Shown here piece after piece: positions 26,361-34,404 of a stretch of 64,000 nt of DNA. The stretch covers positions 434,001 to 498,000 of the forward strand of contig JALHOL010000002.1 in NCBI GenBank assembly GCA_022843025.1, in the 5' to 3' direction. A program made the translations under genes and the position numbers. The notes under the pieces are model-generated. The model had not been told where the DNA came from, searched no databases, and saw only the letters and a list, made by a program, of their open reading frames with translations. Source of the DNA: Paracoccaceae bacterium. GTDB taxonomy: Bacteria > Pseudomonadota > Alphaproteobacteria > Rhodobacterales > Rhodobacteraceae. Each line of letters starts with the position of its first letter. Positions within the stretch are counted from its first letter, which is position 1.

Positions 26361-27704
26361 TCATCCCATCAACCGCGCCGCCAGACGGTTCTGCCGTTCC
26401 ACCACGCGCGCCAGATCAATCGTCGCCATCTCGCCGCCCCGAACCACCTGTTTTCCCTCAACAAACAGATCGCGCACCCGCACAGGCCCACACAGCAGCA
26501 GCGCCGCCACCGGGTCCCAGGCCCCCGCGCTTTCCACTCCCGTCATGTCCCACACCGCCACATCCGCCCGCATCCCCGGCATCAGCGCACCGCAGTCATC
26601 CCGCCCCAGCACCTTCGCGCCGCCCAGCGTCGCAATCTCCAGCGCCTCGCGCACGCCCATCGCATCCGCCCCACGCGCCACGCGCTGAAGCAGCATGGCC
26701 TGCCGGGCCTCGCCCACCAGATTACCCGCGTCGTTCGACGCCGATCCGTCCACCCCCAACCCCACTTTCACACCCGCATCCCGCATCGCCCGCACCGGGG
26801 CAATCCCCGACCCAAGGCGACAATTCGAACAGGGGCAATGCGCCACCCCGGTTCCAGACCGGGCAAAAAGATCAATTTCCGAACCATCCAGCTTCACGCA
26901 ATGGGCGTGCCACACGTCATCGCCCGTCCAGCCCAGCTCTTCCGCATACTGCCCCGGACGGCAGCCGAACTGCGCCAGACTATAGGCGATATCCTCGTCA
27001 TTCTCCGCCAGATGGGTGTGCAGCATCACCCCCTTGTCCCGCGCCAGCAACGCCGCCTCGCGCATCAGATCCCGGCTCACGGAAAACGGCGAACAGGGTG
27101 CCAACCCCACCCGTACCATCGCCCCCGGCCGCGCGTCGTGGAACGCATCCACCACCCGGATGCAATCCTCCAGGATCGCCGCCTCCGCCTCCACCAGACT
27201 GTCCGGCGGCAATCCCCCGGCGCTTTCACCAATGCTCATCGCCCCCCGCGTCGGATGGAATCGCAACCCCACCTCTGCGGCGGCGGCAATCGTATCCTCC
27301 AGCCGCGCCCCATTGGGATAGAGGTACAGATGATCCGATGTCAGCGAACAGCCCGACAGCGCCAGTTCCGCCAACCCCACCTGGGCGGATACGAACATCT
27401 CCTCCGGCCCGAACCGCGCCCAGATCGGATAGAGCGTCTTCAGCCACCCGAACAGCAGCGCATCCTGCCCCCCCGGCACCGCGCGTGTCAGCGTCTGGTA
27501 CAGATGATGATGCGTGTTCACCAAACCCGGCGTCACCACGCAGCCCGCCGCGTCCACCACCGCGCCTGTCGTCGCCAACCCCTGCCCCACGGCGGCGATC
27601 ACGCCCCCCCGGATCAGCACATCCCCCCCGGCAATCTCGCGCCGTGCGGCATCCATGGTCACAACCGCCGCCGCGCCCCGGATCAGAACTTCGCTCTCTG
27701 GCAT
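26361..27704 (-). CDS. 8-oxoguanine deaminase (AtzB/TrzN-type amidohydrolase)
   Basis: 447 residues. Metal-binding HHH in VNTHHHLYQTLTRAVPGGQD; the NTHHHLYQTLTRA block and HTHLAENDEDIAYSLAQFG, HAHCVKLDGSEI, and GVDGSASNDAGNL place it with 8-oxoguanine deaminases, which convert the oxidised base to urate. MPESEVLIRG at 27704 has a GGGAG ribosome site; the longer open frame to 27803 gives an N-terminus unlike the family. Hydroxyatrazine-type substrates are the main alternative. Confidence 0.86.
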   Translation of the reverse strand: MPESEVLIRGAAAVVTMDAARREIAGGDVLIRGGVIAAVGQGLATTGAVVDAAGCVVTPGLVNTHHHLYQTLTRAVPGGQDALLFGWLKTLYPIWARFGPEEMFVSAQVGLAELALSGCSLTSDHLYLYPNGARLEDTIAAAAEVGLRFHPTRGAMSIGESAGGLPPDSLVEAEAAILEDCIRVVDAFHDARPGAMVRVGLAPCSPFSVSRDLMREAALLARDKGVMLHTHLAENDEDIAYSLAQFGCRPGQYAEELGWTGDDVWHAHCVKLDGSEIDLFARSGTGVAHCPCSNCRLGSGIAPVRAMRDAGVKVGLGVDGSASNDAGNLVGEARQAMLLQRVARGADAMGVREALEIATLGGAKVLGRDDCGALMPGMRADVAVWDMTGVESAGAWDPVAALLLCGPVRVRDLFVEGKQVVRGGEMATIDLARVVERQNRLAARLMG

Positions 27705-27925
27705 GGAAATGCTCCCTTCATACCCACCCCCTTCGGTGGATCGGGAACGCCCGGCGACAGAAGGGGGAAGGACTCGGCCGGTGCTTTCCAAAGCTATCGG
27801 CAAGGCCCGCGCGAGGACAAGCCGCGATTGCAGGTTTTTTTCGTCCCGATGTCGAAAACCCGCCGCCGCCCGCGTCTTTGCTCCAGCGGGTCGGATCGGC
27901 CACCCGCAGAACAGGAGTTCACATC

Positions 27926-28510
27926 ATGCATCGCGTCCTCTCCATGCTCGCCTTCTGCGCCAGTCTGGCCCCCCTCCCCGGCAGCGCCGAACCCGCAGAC
28001 GCCGCCGCCCTTGGCCAACTCTCCGGCACCTTCATCAGCCCTCAGGTCGAAACATGGTACGGTGGCTTTGGCACCCGGGAATTCATCTTCGCCGACGGGC
28101 AATGGCAGTTGATCTTTACCCACGCCCTCGATCCCGGCATGACGCAGCGCACCTTCCAGTTTCGCACCGGCGGCAGCTACCGCATCGGCGCACCCGCAGG
28201 TGACAGCGCTTTTCAAGCCGACTTCGACGAAAACTGAAAACATCTCACCCTGCTCACCACCATCCCCGAGGTGATCTCCGGAATGGGTCTTGCCGCCTGC
28301 GGCCTGCCATTCAATCTTGAAACCGATATCTCCGCCACCGGCTGTGGCCCATGGAAATCGGTGGCGGATTGCGGCACCGACCACGACCTTCTGTCGCTGG
28401 ATGCAACGGGCCTTCGCTTCGGTGCCCGTCCGGCGGACAACGACATGTGCAGCCCGGAACGCCGCCCCACCACCCTGACAAGCCCGGTCGTCGCCTTGAC
28501 CGGCCCCTGA
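27926..28510 (+). pseudogene. Exported hypothetical protein interrupted by an in-frame TGA
   Basis: From the ATG at 27926 (after ACAGGAG) a 103-residue exported protein is encoded (signal peptide ending PGSAE), stopping at TGA 28235-28237 after QADFDEN. The same frame continues without another stop to 28510 and reads KHLTLLTTIPEVISGMGLAACG..., with typical coding composition and cysteines (CGLP, CGPWK, CGTDHD). One base change (TGG to TGA) would join them; a tryptophan before KHLTLL is plausible. I therefore read it as one gene of about 194 residues with a nonsense mutation. The product is unrecognised. A short functional N-terminal protein remains possible. Confidence 0.72.
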
Positions 28511-28542
28511 TGGGCCAACCAAGGCCGCCCGAAACCTCGGCC

Positions 28543-29340
28543 TCAGCCCCGCAACAAGGCCAGCGCCGCCGCGTGAATCTCGGCGTTGGCCGCCGCCAGC
28601 ACACGGCCCCCGTCAAGGCAGGGTTTCCCCTCCCAATCGGTCACGATGCCCCCTGCCGCCTCGATCACCGCAATCGGGGCCTGCACGTCATAGGCCTGCA
28701 ACCCCGCCTCGATCACCAGATCGACCATTCCCGCCGCGATCAGCGCATAGCCATAGCAATCCGTGCCATAGCGCGTCAGCCGCACCTCTGGCACCACGCG
28801 CCGGAAGGCCGCGCCCTCCTCGACCGTGCCCACCTCGGGAAATGTGGAAAACAGGATCGCCTGCGACAAAGGCCGCGCCGCCCGGCAGCGCAGCGCCGCC
28901 CGCCCCGATGGCCCGTTCACCTCGGCCCGGCCGAGGCCCCCCTCGAACCGCTCGCGGATATAGGGCTGGTCGATGATGCCATAGATCGGCCCCACCTCAT
29001 CGCGGACGGAAATCAGCACCCCCCAAGTGGGCGTCCCCGACAGGTACCCCCGCGTGCCATCAATCGGGTCCAGCACCCAGGTCAGCCCGCTCGTGCCCGC
29101 CTCAGAACCGAATTCCTCGCCCAGAATGCCATCCTGCGGACGCCGCCGCTTCAGGATCGCGCGCATCCGCTCTTCCGACAGCCGATCCGCAACCGTCACC
29201 GGATCGAACCGCTCCGCTTCCTTGGTATCCGCTGTCAGGTCGCTGCGCCGAAAATGCAGCAGCGTCGCCTCGCGCGCCGCATCGGCCAGTTCCGCCGCCG
29301 TGGCGATGATCTCATCCGCAACCTGCGCCGAAACCCGCAT
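28543..29340 (-). CDS. hisN: Histidinol-phosphatase, inositol monophosphatase family
   Basis: 265 residues of the IMPase superfamily. Metal-binding signatures: GEEFGSE, DPIDGTRGY and QAYDVQAPIAVIEAAGGIVTDW. The inserted SGTPTWGVLISVR region and the overall pattern fit HisN, which removes phosphate from histidinol phosphate in histidine biosynthesis. Other his genes are not nearby, which is common. It converges with the broken exported gene. Confidence 0.88.
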   Translation of the reverse strand: MRVSAQVADEIIATAAELADAAREATLLHFRRSDLTADTKEAERFDPVTVADRLSEERMRAILKRRRPQDGILGEEFGSEAGTSGLTWVLDPIDGTRGYLSGTPTWGVLISVRDEVGPIYGIIDQPYIRERFEGGLGRAEVNGPSGRAALRCRAARPLSQAILFSTFPEVGTVEEGAAFRRVVPEVRLTRYGTDCYGYALIAAGMVDLVIEAGLQAYDVQAPIAVIEAAGGIVTDWEGKPCLDGGRVLAAANAEIHAAALALLRG

Positions 29341-29360
29341 GATCCGCCCCCCGAAATAGA

Positions 29361-29393
29361 CTGTCCCCCCGCGCTATCCGCACGGGGGGACAG
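29361..29393 (-). terminator. Hairpin between the HTH regulator and hisN
   Basis: CTGTCCCCCC (29361-29370) pairs with GGGGGGACAG (29384-29393) over a 13-base loop, downstream of the HTH gene on the minus strand and followed there by TCTATTT. It probably ends the regulator transcript before hisN. Confidence 0.65.
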
Positions 29394-29436
29394 GGTCAAG
29401 CCCGGCGGCGGAGGCGCCCACCGGCTGAAAGCGTGA

Positions 29437-29799
29437 TCAGGCCGCGTCGCTCAGCACGCGCGCCAGATCGAACAGACGGCGGCGCTGCGCTTCGGGAATG
29501 GCATAGTAGGACCGCACCAGTTCCAGCGCTTCCTTGTCGGCCATGAAATCACCCTCGGCCGCCTGCGCATTCTCGCGGCTGTCATCCAGCCCTTCAAAGA
29601 AGAACCCGATCGTCACGCCCAGCGCATCCGCGATATCCCACAGACGCGAGGCCGAAACCCGGTTCATCCCCGTCTCATATTTTTGGATCTGCTGGAACTT
29701 GATCCCAACCTTGTCCGCCAACTGCTGCTGGGTCATGCCCACCATCCAACGCCGATGGCGGATGCGTTTTCCCACATGGGCGTCAACAGGATGCTTCAT
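29437..29799 (-). CDS. XRE-family helix-turn-helix transcriptional regulator
   Basis: 120 residues. The HTH covers residues about 12-66 (KRIRHRRWMVGMTQQQLADK, recognition helix FQQIQKYETGMNRVSASRLW), followed by LGVTIGFFFEGLDD and a C-terminal helix pair (AIPEAQRRRLFDLARVL). I chose the ATG at 29799 (MKHPVDAHVGK), preceded by GAGGAG; a longer start at 29817 (MSEEYK) is possible. Single-domain regulators of this type are common in Rhodobacteraceae with mostly unknown targets. The TTTTGCAA sites upstream could be its operator, though this is inference. Confidence 0.85.
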   Translation of the reverse strand: MKHPVDAHVGKRIRHRRWMVGMTQQQLADKVGIKFQQIQKYETGMNRVSASRLWDIADALGVTIGFFFEGLDDSRENAQAAEGDFMADKEALELVRSYYAIPEAQRRRLFDLARVLSDAA

Positions 29800-30142
29800 C
29801 TTGTACTCCTCGGACATCGTCCCCAACAATATATAAGCAAATATCGTGCCAAAGTCAGAAGCTTTGAAAATATCCACAGAAATCGAAAGAAAGATGCGTA
29901 AACCTATCTTTTTGGATACGTCCGATTATACATCTGGAGAAGAAGCATCCAACCAAAGTCCTGCAATACCCTAGGCGGAACCAGCAAATGGGATTTTCCC
30001 CCTAAGGATGTTTTTCATTTTGCAATGCATTTTGCAACTTTTTCGCGCTCAGATTTTCATTTTGCAATGAAGCCGGCTCTGGATACCCCCTCCCCCGCGC
30101 ACTACCTGCGTCGGGGACACGCAAAGGCAGAAAGGCCTCCAC
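29800..30142. other. Divergent intergenic region, AT-rich, with repeated TTTTGCAA sites
   Basis: 343 bases between the HTH regulator and the quinone oxidoreductase. AT-rich between about 29800 and 30070 and without a supported gene. It contains the three-site array annotated separately and must hold promoters for both flanking genes. Confidence 0.6.
30012..30069. promoter_or_regulatory. Three CATTTTGCAA sites, probable operator
   Basis: CATTTTGCAA occurs at 30016-30025, 30028-30037 and 30058-30067, all in the same orientation, spaced 12 and 30 bases apart. The first and third lie in a 16-base exact direct repeat (TTTTCATTTTGCAATG) 42 bases apart. They lie 75-130 bases before the oxidoreductase ATG. 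The TTTTGCAA-N4-TTTTGCAA pair resembles the TTTGCAAA-type half-sites I recall for ScfR-family regulators (RamB, PccR); that link is from memory and unverified. Confidence 0.6.
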
Positions 30143-31114
30143 ATGCGCGCCTGGCAGATCGACACTCTCGGCAGCCCCGCATCCCTGCGCCAGCTGCCCG
30201 ATCCCGTCCCAGCCCCCGGTCAGGCGCGCGTGGCCATCCATGCTTGCGGCCTGAACTTCGCCGATCTTCTGATGGCCGATGGCAAATATCAGGAAAAACC
30301 GACCCTGCCCTTTATCCCTGGCCTCGAACTGGCAGGCACTGTCCTTGACCTTGGCCCCGGCACCCAAGGCCCCGCACCCGGCACCCGCGTCGCGGTCTAT
30401 GGCGGTCAGGGCGGGCTGGCCGAACAGGGCTGCTTCGCCGTCGAAAGCCTGCTCCCCCTGCCCCCCGCCATGTCCTTTGCCGAAGCTGCGGGTTTCCAGA
30501 TCGCCTATGGCACCTCACATCTGGCGCTTGCCCACAGGGCCCGCCTGCAACCCGGCGAAACCCTCCTTGTCCTCGGCGCAGCGGGCGGCGTGGGCCTCAC
30601 GGCGGTCGAGGTGGGCAAACGCATGGGCGCCCGCGTGATCGCCTGCGCGCGCGGCCATGAAAAACTCGCCATTGCCACCGCCGCTGGCGCGGATGAGGTG
30701 ATCGACAGCGACCACCCCGATCTGAAATCCGCGCTCAAGGCACTGGGCGGCGTCGATGTCGTCTATGATCCGGTCGGCGGCCCGTCTTTTGACGCCGCCC
30801 TGCGCGCCACCCGCCCCGATGGCCGCGTCCTTGCCATCGGCTTCGCCTCGGGCACCGTGCCACAGGTCGCGGCCAATCTCCTGCTGGTCAAGAACATCAC
30901 CGTCATCGGCTTCTGGTGGGGCGGCTATCTCGCCTTTGCCCCGCACCTGCTGCGCGACAGCCTCGCCACCCTGCTCGACTGGTATGGCAAAGGCGAACTG
31001 CACCCCCACATCTCGCACCGCCTGCCGATGGACCGCCTCGCCGAAGGGCTCGACTTGCTGCGTTCGCGCGTGGCCACCGGTAAGGTGGTGATCGAGATGG
31101 ATCAGCAGCAATAG
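30143..31114 (+). CDS. NAD(P)H:quinone oxidoreductase family (zinc-free MDR)
   Basis: 323 residues of the medium-chain dehydrogenase/reductase superfamily. N-terminal GroES-like domain (VAIHACGLNFADLLMADGKY, PFIPGLELAGTV), Rossmann domain with ETLLVLGAAGGVGLTAVEVGK (NADPH site), and VDVVYDPVGGPSFDAALRATRPDGRVLAIGFASG. There are no zinc-binding cysteines. Likely reduces quinones or enals. It overlaps the convergent LysR gene by 13 bases. The upstream TTTTGCAA array suggests specific regulation. Confidence 0.88.
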   Translation: MRAWQIDTLGSPASLRQLPDPVPAPGQARVAIHACGLNFADLLMADGKYQEKPTLPFIPGLELAGTVLDLGPGTQGPAPGTRVAVYGGQGGLAEQGCFAVESLLPLPPAMSFAEAAGFQIAYGTSHLALAHRARLQPGETLLVLGAAGGVGLTAVEVGKRMGARVIACARGHEKLAIATAAGADEVIDSDHPDLKSALKALGGVDVVYDPVGGPSFDAALRATRPDGRVLAIGFASGTVPQVAANLLLVKNITVIGFWWGGYLAFAPHLLRDSLATLLDWYGKGELHPHISHRLPMDRLAEGLDLLRSRVATGKVVIEMDQQQ

Positions 31115-31956
31115 GCGTTGCGCAACTCCTGCATCAACAGCGCCGCCGCCTCACCCTTCAGCGTGGGCGCGACATACAGGCAGATCGTCTGCTCTCCCAG
31201 ATCGGGCAGCATCCCCTTGGTATCAATGGCATAAAGCCCCGTCGGCATGGCATTGGTCAGTCGCGCCGTCACCGCCAGATCGGCCGCCACCGTCGCCTCG
31301 ATGGCCTGCTCGCTTTCGCCATCCACCGCCAGTTCCCAAGACACCCCCGCCCCATCCAGCGCCGTCACCGCCTTGCGCCGGAAGATACAGGTATCCTTGA
31401 ACCCGATGCGCAGCGGCCGCTTCTGCCAGATCTGCCCCTCCTCGGCCCCGACCCAGACCAGCGGCCGTGACGCCAACTCCTCCGCCCCCGCCCCCGGCAC
31501 ATCCTCGGTGGTCAGGATCAGGTCCAGCTCCCCGCGCTGAAACTGCTCCTTCAGCAGGATGGTGAACGAAGACACCAGATTGATCCGCATCCGCGGAAAC
31601 TGCCCCGACAACCGCTTCAGGATGCCCGGAATCGCAGGGTAAACAATATCATGCGGCACCCCCAGCCGGATCTCGCCCTCATAGGCCGATGATGTCAGCC
31701 GCGCCAACGCCTCATCGTTCAGCGACAGCATCTTGCGCGCGAATCCAATCAGCTGCTCCCCCTCCGGGGTCAGCGTCAGCTTGCGCGCCGCCCGCGCAAA
31801 CAGCCCAAGGTTCAGCGACTCCTCCAGCCGCTTCAACTGCATCGACACCGCCGATTGCGTCAGGTTCAGCAAGCTCGCCGCCCGCGTCACCCCGCCCGCA
31901 TCCACCACCGCCACAAAAGACCGCAAAGCCACCAGATCCAGCGTTCGCGCCATCAT
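31102..31956 (-). CDS. LysR-family transcriptional regulator
   Basis: 284 residues. N-terminal winged HTH (LDLVALRSFVAVVDAGGVTRAASLLNLTQSAVSMQLKRLEESL is the usual LysR block in broken form) and a substrate-binding domain from about residue 90. Starts at the ATG at 31956 or at the next codon (31953); a GGGGA lies upstream. Neither target nor inducer is evident; the divergent neighbour is the DUF1127 gene, which could be under its control. Confidence 0.9.
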   Translation of the reverse strand: MMARTLDLVALRSFVAVVDAGGVTRAASLLNLTQSAVSMQLKRLEESLNLGLFARAARKLTLTPEGEQLIGFARKMLSLNDEALARLTSSAYEGEIRLGVPHDIVYPAIPGILKRLSGQFPRMRINLVSSFTILLKEQFQRGELDLILTTEDVPGAGAEELASRPLVWVGAEEGQIWQKRPLRIGFKDTCIFRRKAVTALDGAGVSWELAVDGESEQAIEATVAADLAVTARLTNAMPTGLYAIDTKGMLPDLGEQTICLYVAPTLKGEAAALLMQELRNAYCC

Positions 31957-32063
31957 CACATCCCCTGATGTATCGCCAAACAATCATTCATTTCACAAAT
32001 GCCACGCCGCGCCGCATATTTCAAGCATCCTGATTCAAACCCCCGCATCCATCACAACATCAT

Positions 32064-32291
32064 ATGAAGGCCATCGCCATGCTCCGCACCCTCGCCACAC
32101 CCGCCGCCCGCCCCACCCGCCGCCTGCGGCTCCTGCACCGCCTCGCACAGATCGGGGCCCTGTTCCGCCAGCGCCGCAGCCTCGCCAGCCTTGATGACCA
32201 CCTCCTGCGCGACATCGGCGTGACCCGCGAACAGGCCCAGAATGAAGCCACGCGCCCACTCTGGGACGTGCCTGCACATTGGCGGGAATGA
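32064..32291 (+). CDS. DUF1127 domain-containing small protein
   Basis: 75 residues, basic, with the C-terminal DUF1127 motif (RSLASLDDHLLRDIGVTREQAQNEATRPLW). Small DUF1127 proteins in alphaproteobacteria bind RNA and affect phosphate uptake or RNA turnover in some species. A second in-frame ATG (MLRTLATPA) six codons in is a possible start. Divergent from the LysR gene with a 107-base gap. Confidence 0.82.
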   Translation: MKAIAMLRTLATPAARPTRRLRLLHRLAQIGALFRQRRSLASLDDHLLRDIGVTREQAQNEATRPLWDVPAHWRE

Positions 32292-32463
32292 CCCGGCCCC
32301 GCAGCCTGCCCCGAAGCCCGCATCCGCGCCAAAAAAGCGACATTCTTGCCGCATCGTTTCCCGGCATTGCGTCTTGAAATTCAAGGCGCGCATCCCGATA
32401 TTCCCAACATCCGGCCTGTGGGGCGCCAACCCGCAGCCGTTGGCTCAACATCGGAGGCTTCAC

Positions 32464-33207
32464 ATGGCTGACTATCAGACGATCCGGCCGGCCGGCGCAG
32501 CAGGCGCCCGGACCGCCGAGATCGACGCCGGGCTTCGCGCCCACATGAACAAGGTCTACGGCCTGATGTCCGTGGGCATGCTGCTGACCGGCGGCGTGGC
32601 CTGGGCTGTCGGCACGTCAGACGCGCTGCTGTCCATCTTCCGCGACCCTGCAACCCTGCAGCCGAATATCCTCGGCTGGGTGGTCATGTTCGCCCCCCTG
32701 CTGATGGTCTTTGCCTTCGGCGCGGCGATCAACCGCCTGTCGCAGGCTGCGGCACAGCTGTTCTTCTACGCCTTCGCGGCGGTGATGGGTCTTTCCATCG
32801 CCTGGATCTTCGCGGCCTTCACCGGTGTGTCGATCGCGCAGACCTTCCTCGTCACCGCGATCTCCTTCGCCGGTCTGTCGCTATGGGGCTACACCACCAA
32901 GCGCGATCTGTCGGGCATGGGCACCTTCCTGATGATGGGTCTGATCGGCCTGATCGTCGCCTCGATCGTGAACCTGTTCCTGGGTTCGGGCGCACTGGCC
33001 TTCGCGATCTCGGTGATCGGTCTGCTGATCTTCGCGGGCCTGACGGCCTTCGACACCCAGAACATCAAGAACACCTACATTCAGCACGCACAGTATGGCG
33101 ATGAAGAATGGCTCGGCAAATCCGCCATCATGGGCGCGCTGAACCTCTACATGAACTTCATCAACATCTTCATGTTCCTGCTGCAATTCCTCGGCAACCG
33201 CGAATGA
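32464..33207 (+). CDS. Bax inhibitor-1/YccA family membrane protein
   Basis: 247 residues with seven hydrophobic helices, typical of BI-1 (TMBIM) proteins. The N-terminus is soluble, and the family-wide block YNTKNIKNTYI-like sequence DTQNIKNTYIQ is visible near residue 197. A conserved pair of acidic residues at the end of helices controls Ca2+/H+ leak in characterised members. The ATG at 32464 has a GGAGG ribosome site. A strong terminator follows. Confidence 0.92.
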   Translation: MADYQTIRPAGAAGARTAEIDAGLRAHMNKVYGLMSVGMLLTGGVAWAVGTSDALLSIFRDPATLQPNILGWVVMFAPLLMVFAFGAAINRLSQAAAQLFFYAFAAVMGLSIAWIFAAFTGVSIAQTFLVTAISFAGLSLWGYTTKRDLSGMGTFLMMGLIGLIVASIVNLFLGSGALAFAISVIGLLIFAGLTAFDTQNIKNTYIQHAQYGDEEWLGKSAIMGALNLYMNFINIFMFLLQFLGNRE

Positions 33208-33238
33208 CGCGGCGCTAGGCGCAGGATGAACCAAAAGG

Positions 33239-33268
33239 AAAGGGCCGGTCGCAAGACCGGCCCTTTTC
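33239..33268 (+). terminator. Intrinsic terminator after the BI-1 gene
   Basis: AAAGGGCCGGTC (33239-33250) pairs perfectly with GACCGGCCCTTT (33255-33266) over a GCAA tetraloop, followed by TT. Since A's precede the stem and T's follow, it can work in both directions, serving the convergent acetyltransferase gene too. Confidence 0.9.
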
Positions 33269-33289
33269 CATTATCGGCCAAGCACAGCC

Positions 33290-33817
33290 TCAGGGCGCGA
33301 TCTGCCGCATCATGCGGATGGCGGGAAAGGCGATCCCCGGCGCCAGCCCCACCTCCACCTCATGCAGCACCCGGAACCCCAGCGCCTCATAGAACGGCAC
33401 CGCCGTCCGCGTCGACAAGCAGTCCAGCCACCGCACCCCATGGCGCAGCGCATCGACGATCACCTCGCTCATGATCGCCCGCCCCACGCCACGGCGCACC
33501 CGCTCCGGGTCCACCGCCACATGGCGCACATGGCCCATCCCCGTCTGCTCCGCCCAATCCGTCGCGCCGGGCGCCTGTGGCGCGCCCATGCTCCACCCGC
33601 CCGCGCCCAGGATCACCCCATCCTCTGCCTGCACCACGAAATACCGCCCCGAAGCCAGCAATTCCGGCCGCGCCCGCGCGATGATGGGCAGCGCCAGCAC
33701 CATCACCGATGGCGGATAATCCGGCTTCAACAGGCGCGGATAACTCCGCCGCAGCAGATGATCGACCGCTTTCAGGTCCGATGGCCGCGCACGCCGCAGG
33801 GTCAGGCTGTGATCCAT
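33290..33817 (-). CDS. GNAT-family N-acetyltransferase
   Basis: 175 residues. GNAT fold with the acetyl-CoA loop VDPERVRRGVGRAIMSEVI around residues 110-128 and the C-terminal PFYEALGFRVLHEVEV. The start MDHSLTLRRARPSDL at 33817 is the normal family N-terminus; the frame is open 52 codons further back. The substrate is unknown. Confidence 0.87.
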   Translation of the reverse strand: MDHSLTLRRARPSDLKAVDHLLRRSYPRLLKPDYPPSVMVLALPIIARARPELLASGRYFVVQAEDGVILGAGGWSMGAPQAPGATDWAEQTGMGHVRHVAVDPERVRRGVGRAIMSEVIVDALRHGVRWLDCLSTRTAVPFYEALGFRVLHEVEVGLAPGIAFPAIRMMRQIAP

Positions 33818-33893
33818 GCCAAAGCCTACCACCCTCGCGGCCCGAGTAAAGCACCCCGAGGCAGGCCTGTTCAGAACCCGACACCACAAACGG

Positions 33894-33917
33894 AAAAGGC
33901 CGCCCCGAAGGACGGCC
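33894..33917 (-). terminator. Intrinsic terminator of rpmG
   Basis: On the minus strand AGGCCGTCC pairs with GGGCGGCCT (one G-U) around a TTCG tetraloop, followed by TTTTCCG. It lies 25 bases after the rpmG stop. Confidence 0.88.
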
Positions 33918-33941
33918 TGCAACCCGAAAGCAAGGCAGATC

Positions 33942-34109
33942 TTACTTGATCTTGCCTTCCTTGTATTCCACATGCTCGCGCTTGACGGGGTCGTACTTCT
34001 TCACGACCATCTTCTCGGTCATGGTGCGGGCGTTCTTCTTGGTCACGTAGAAATGCCCGGTCCCCGCCGTCGAGTTCAGACGGATCTTGATCGTCGTCGG
34101 TTTCGCCAT
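33942..34109 (-). CDS. rpmG: 50S ribosomal protein L33
   Basis: 55 residues beginning [16 protein letters not shown], with the L33 block [21 protein letters not shown] and a basic C-terminus. It belongs to the zinc-free class (no CxxC pairs), typical of proteobacteria. Longer open frames upstream are not coding. The terminator above ends it. Confidence 0.97.
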   Translation of the reverse strand: MAKPTTIKIRLNSTAGTGHFYVTKKNARTMTEKMVVKKYDPVKREHVEYKEGKIK

Positions 34110-34286
34110 AGTCGTCTCTCCTGCATCGGGGAAACGCACCGCCCCCGCGAAATCTCTTGAAGCCCGCCTTTTACTTGGCGAACCGGCAGAGTCAACAGCC
34201 AAACCAACCGTTGCCAATCAAATCGCGCGCCTTGCGGCGCAAGTTTTTCGGGTCGCCTGCGCGGCCTGCGCCGCTTGGCTCCGTAT

Positions 34287-34309
34287 TGGGTATTTGGCCC
34301 AAGGTGAAA
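34287..34309 (-). repeat. Dispersed box, short variant, inverted
   Basis: On the minus strand, GTTTCACCTTGGGCCAAATA followed by CCCAAT. This is the same box as the full elements but without the stems, and continues CCCAAT like the copy at 47527. It faces the full element at 34319, ten bases away. Confidence 0.7.
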
Positions 34310-34318
34310 CGGCATCAG

Positions 34319-34380
34319 CTTCATCTTGGCACAAATACCCTGGGGGTGAGCCGCCAAAGGCGGCGAGGGGGCAAGGCCCC
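34319..34380 (+). repeat. Dispersed structured element, full copy between rpmG and rnpB
   Basis: Box CTTCATCTTGGCACAAATACCC, then TGGGGGTGA, stem 1 GCCGCC-AAA-GGCGGC (34350-34355 with 34359-34364) and stem 2 GGGGC-AAG-GCCCC (34368-34372 with 34376-34380). It has the same order of parts as at 25094 with a different stem-1 sequence. It lies in the spacer between rnpB's 3' end and rpmG, antisense to both genes. Confidence 0.8.
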
Positions 34381-34404
34381 TTCTTCCTCCGACACAAAGG
34401 AAAA

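Noticed and set aside
26342-27925. Plus-strand Pro/Ser-rich open frame preceding the interrupted exported gene
   Set aside because: It is antisense to 8-oxoguanine deaminase and has low-complexity composition typical of a shadow frame; only the part from 27926 looks real.
28235-28237. Selenocysteine codon at the in-frame TGA
   Set aside because: No SECIS-like hairpin immediately downstream, no selenoprotein family match, and a Trp to stop change is simpler.
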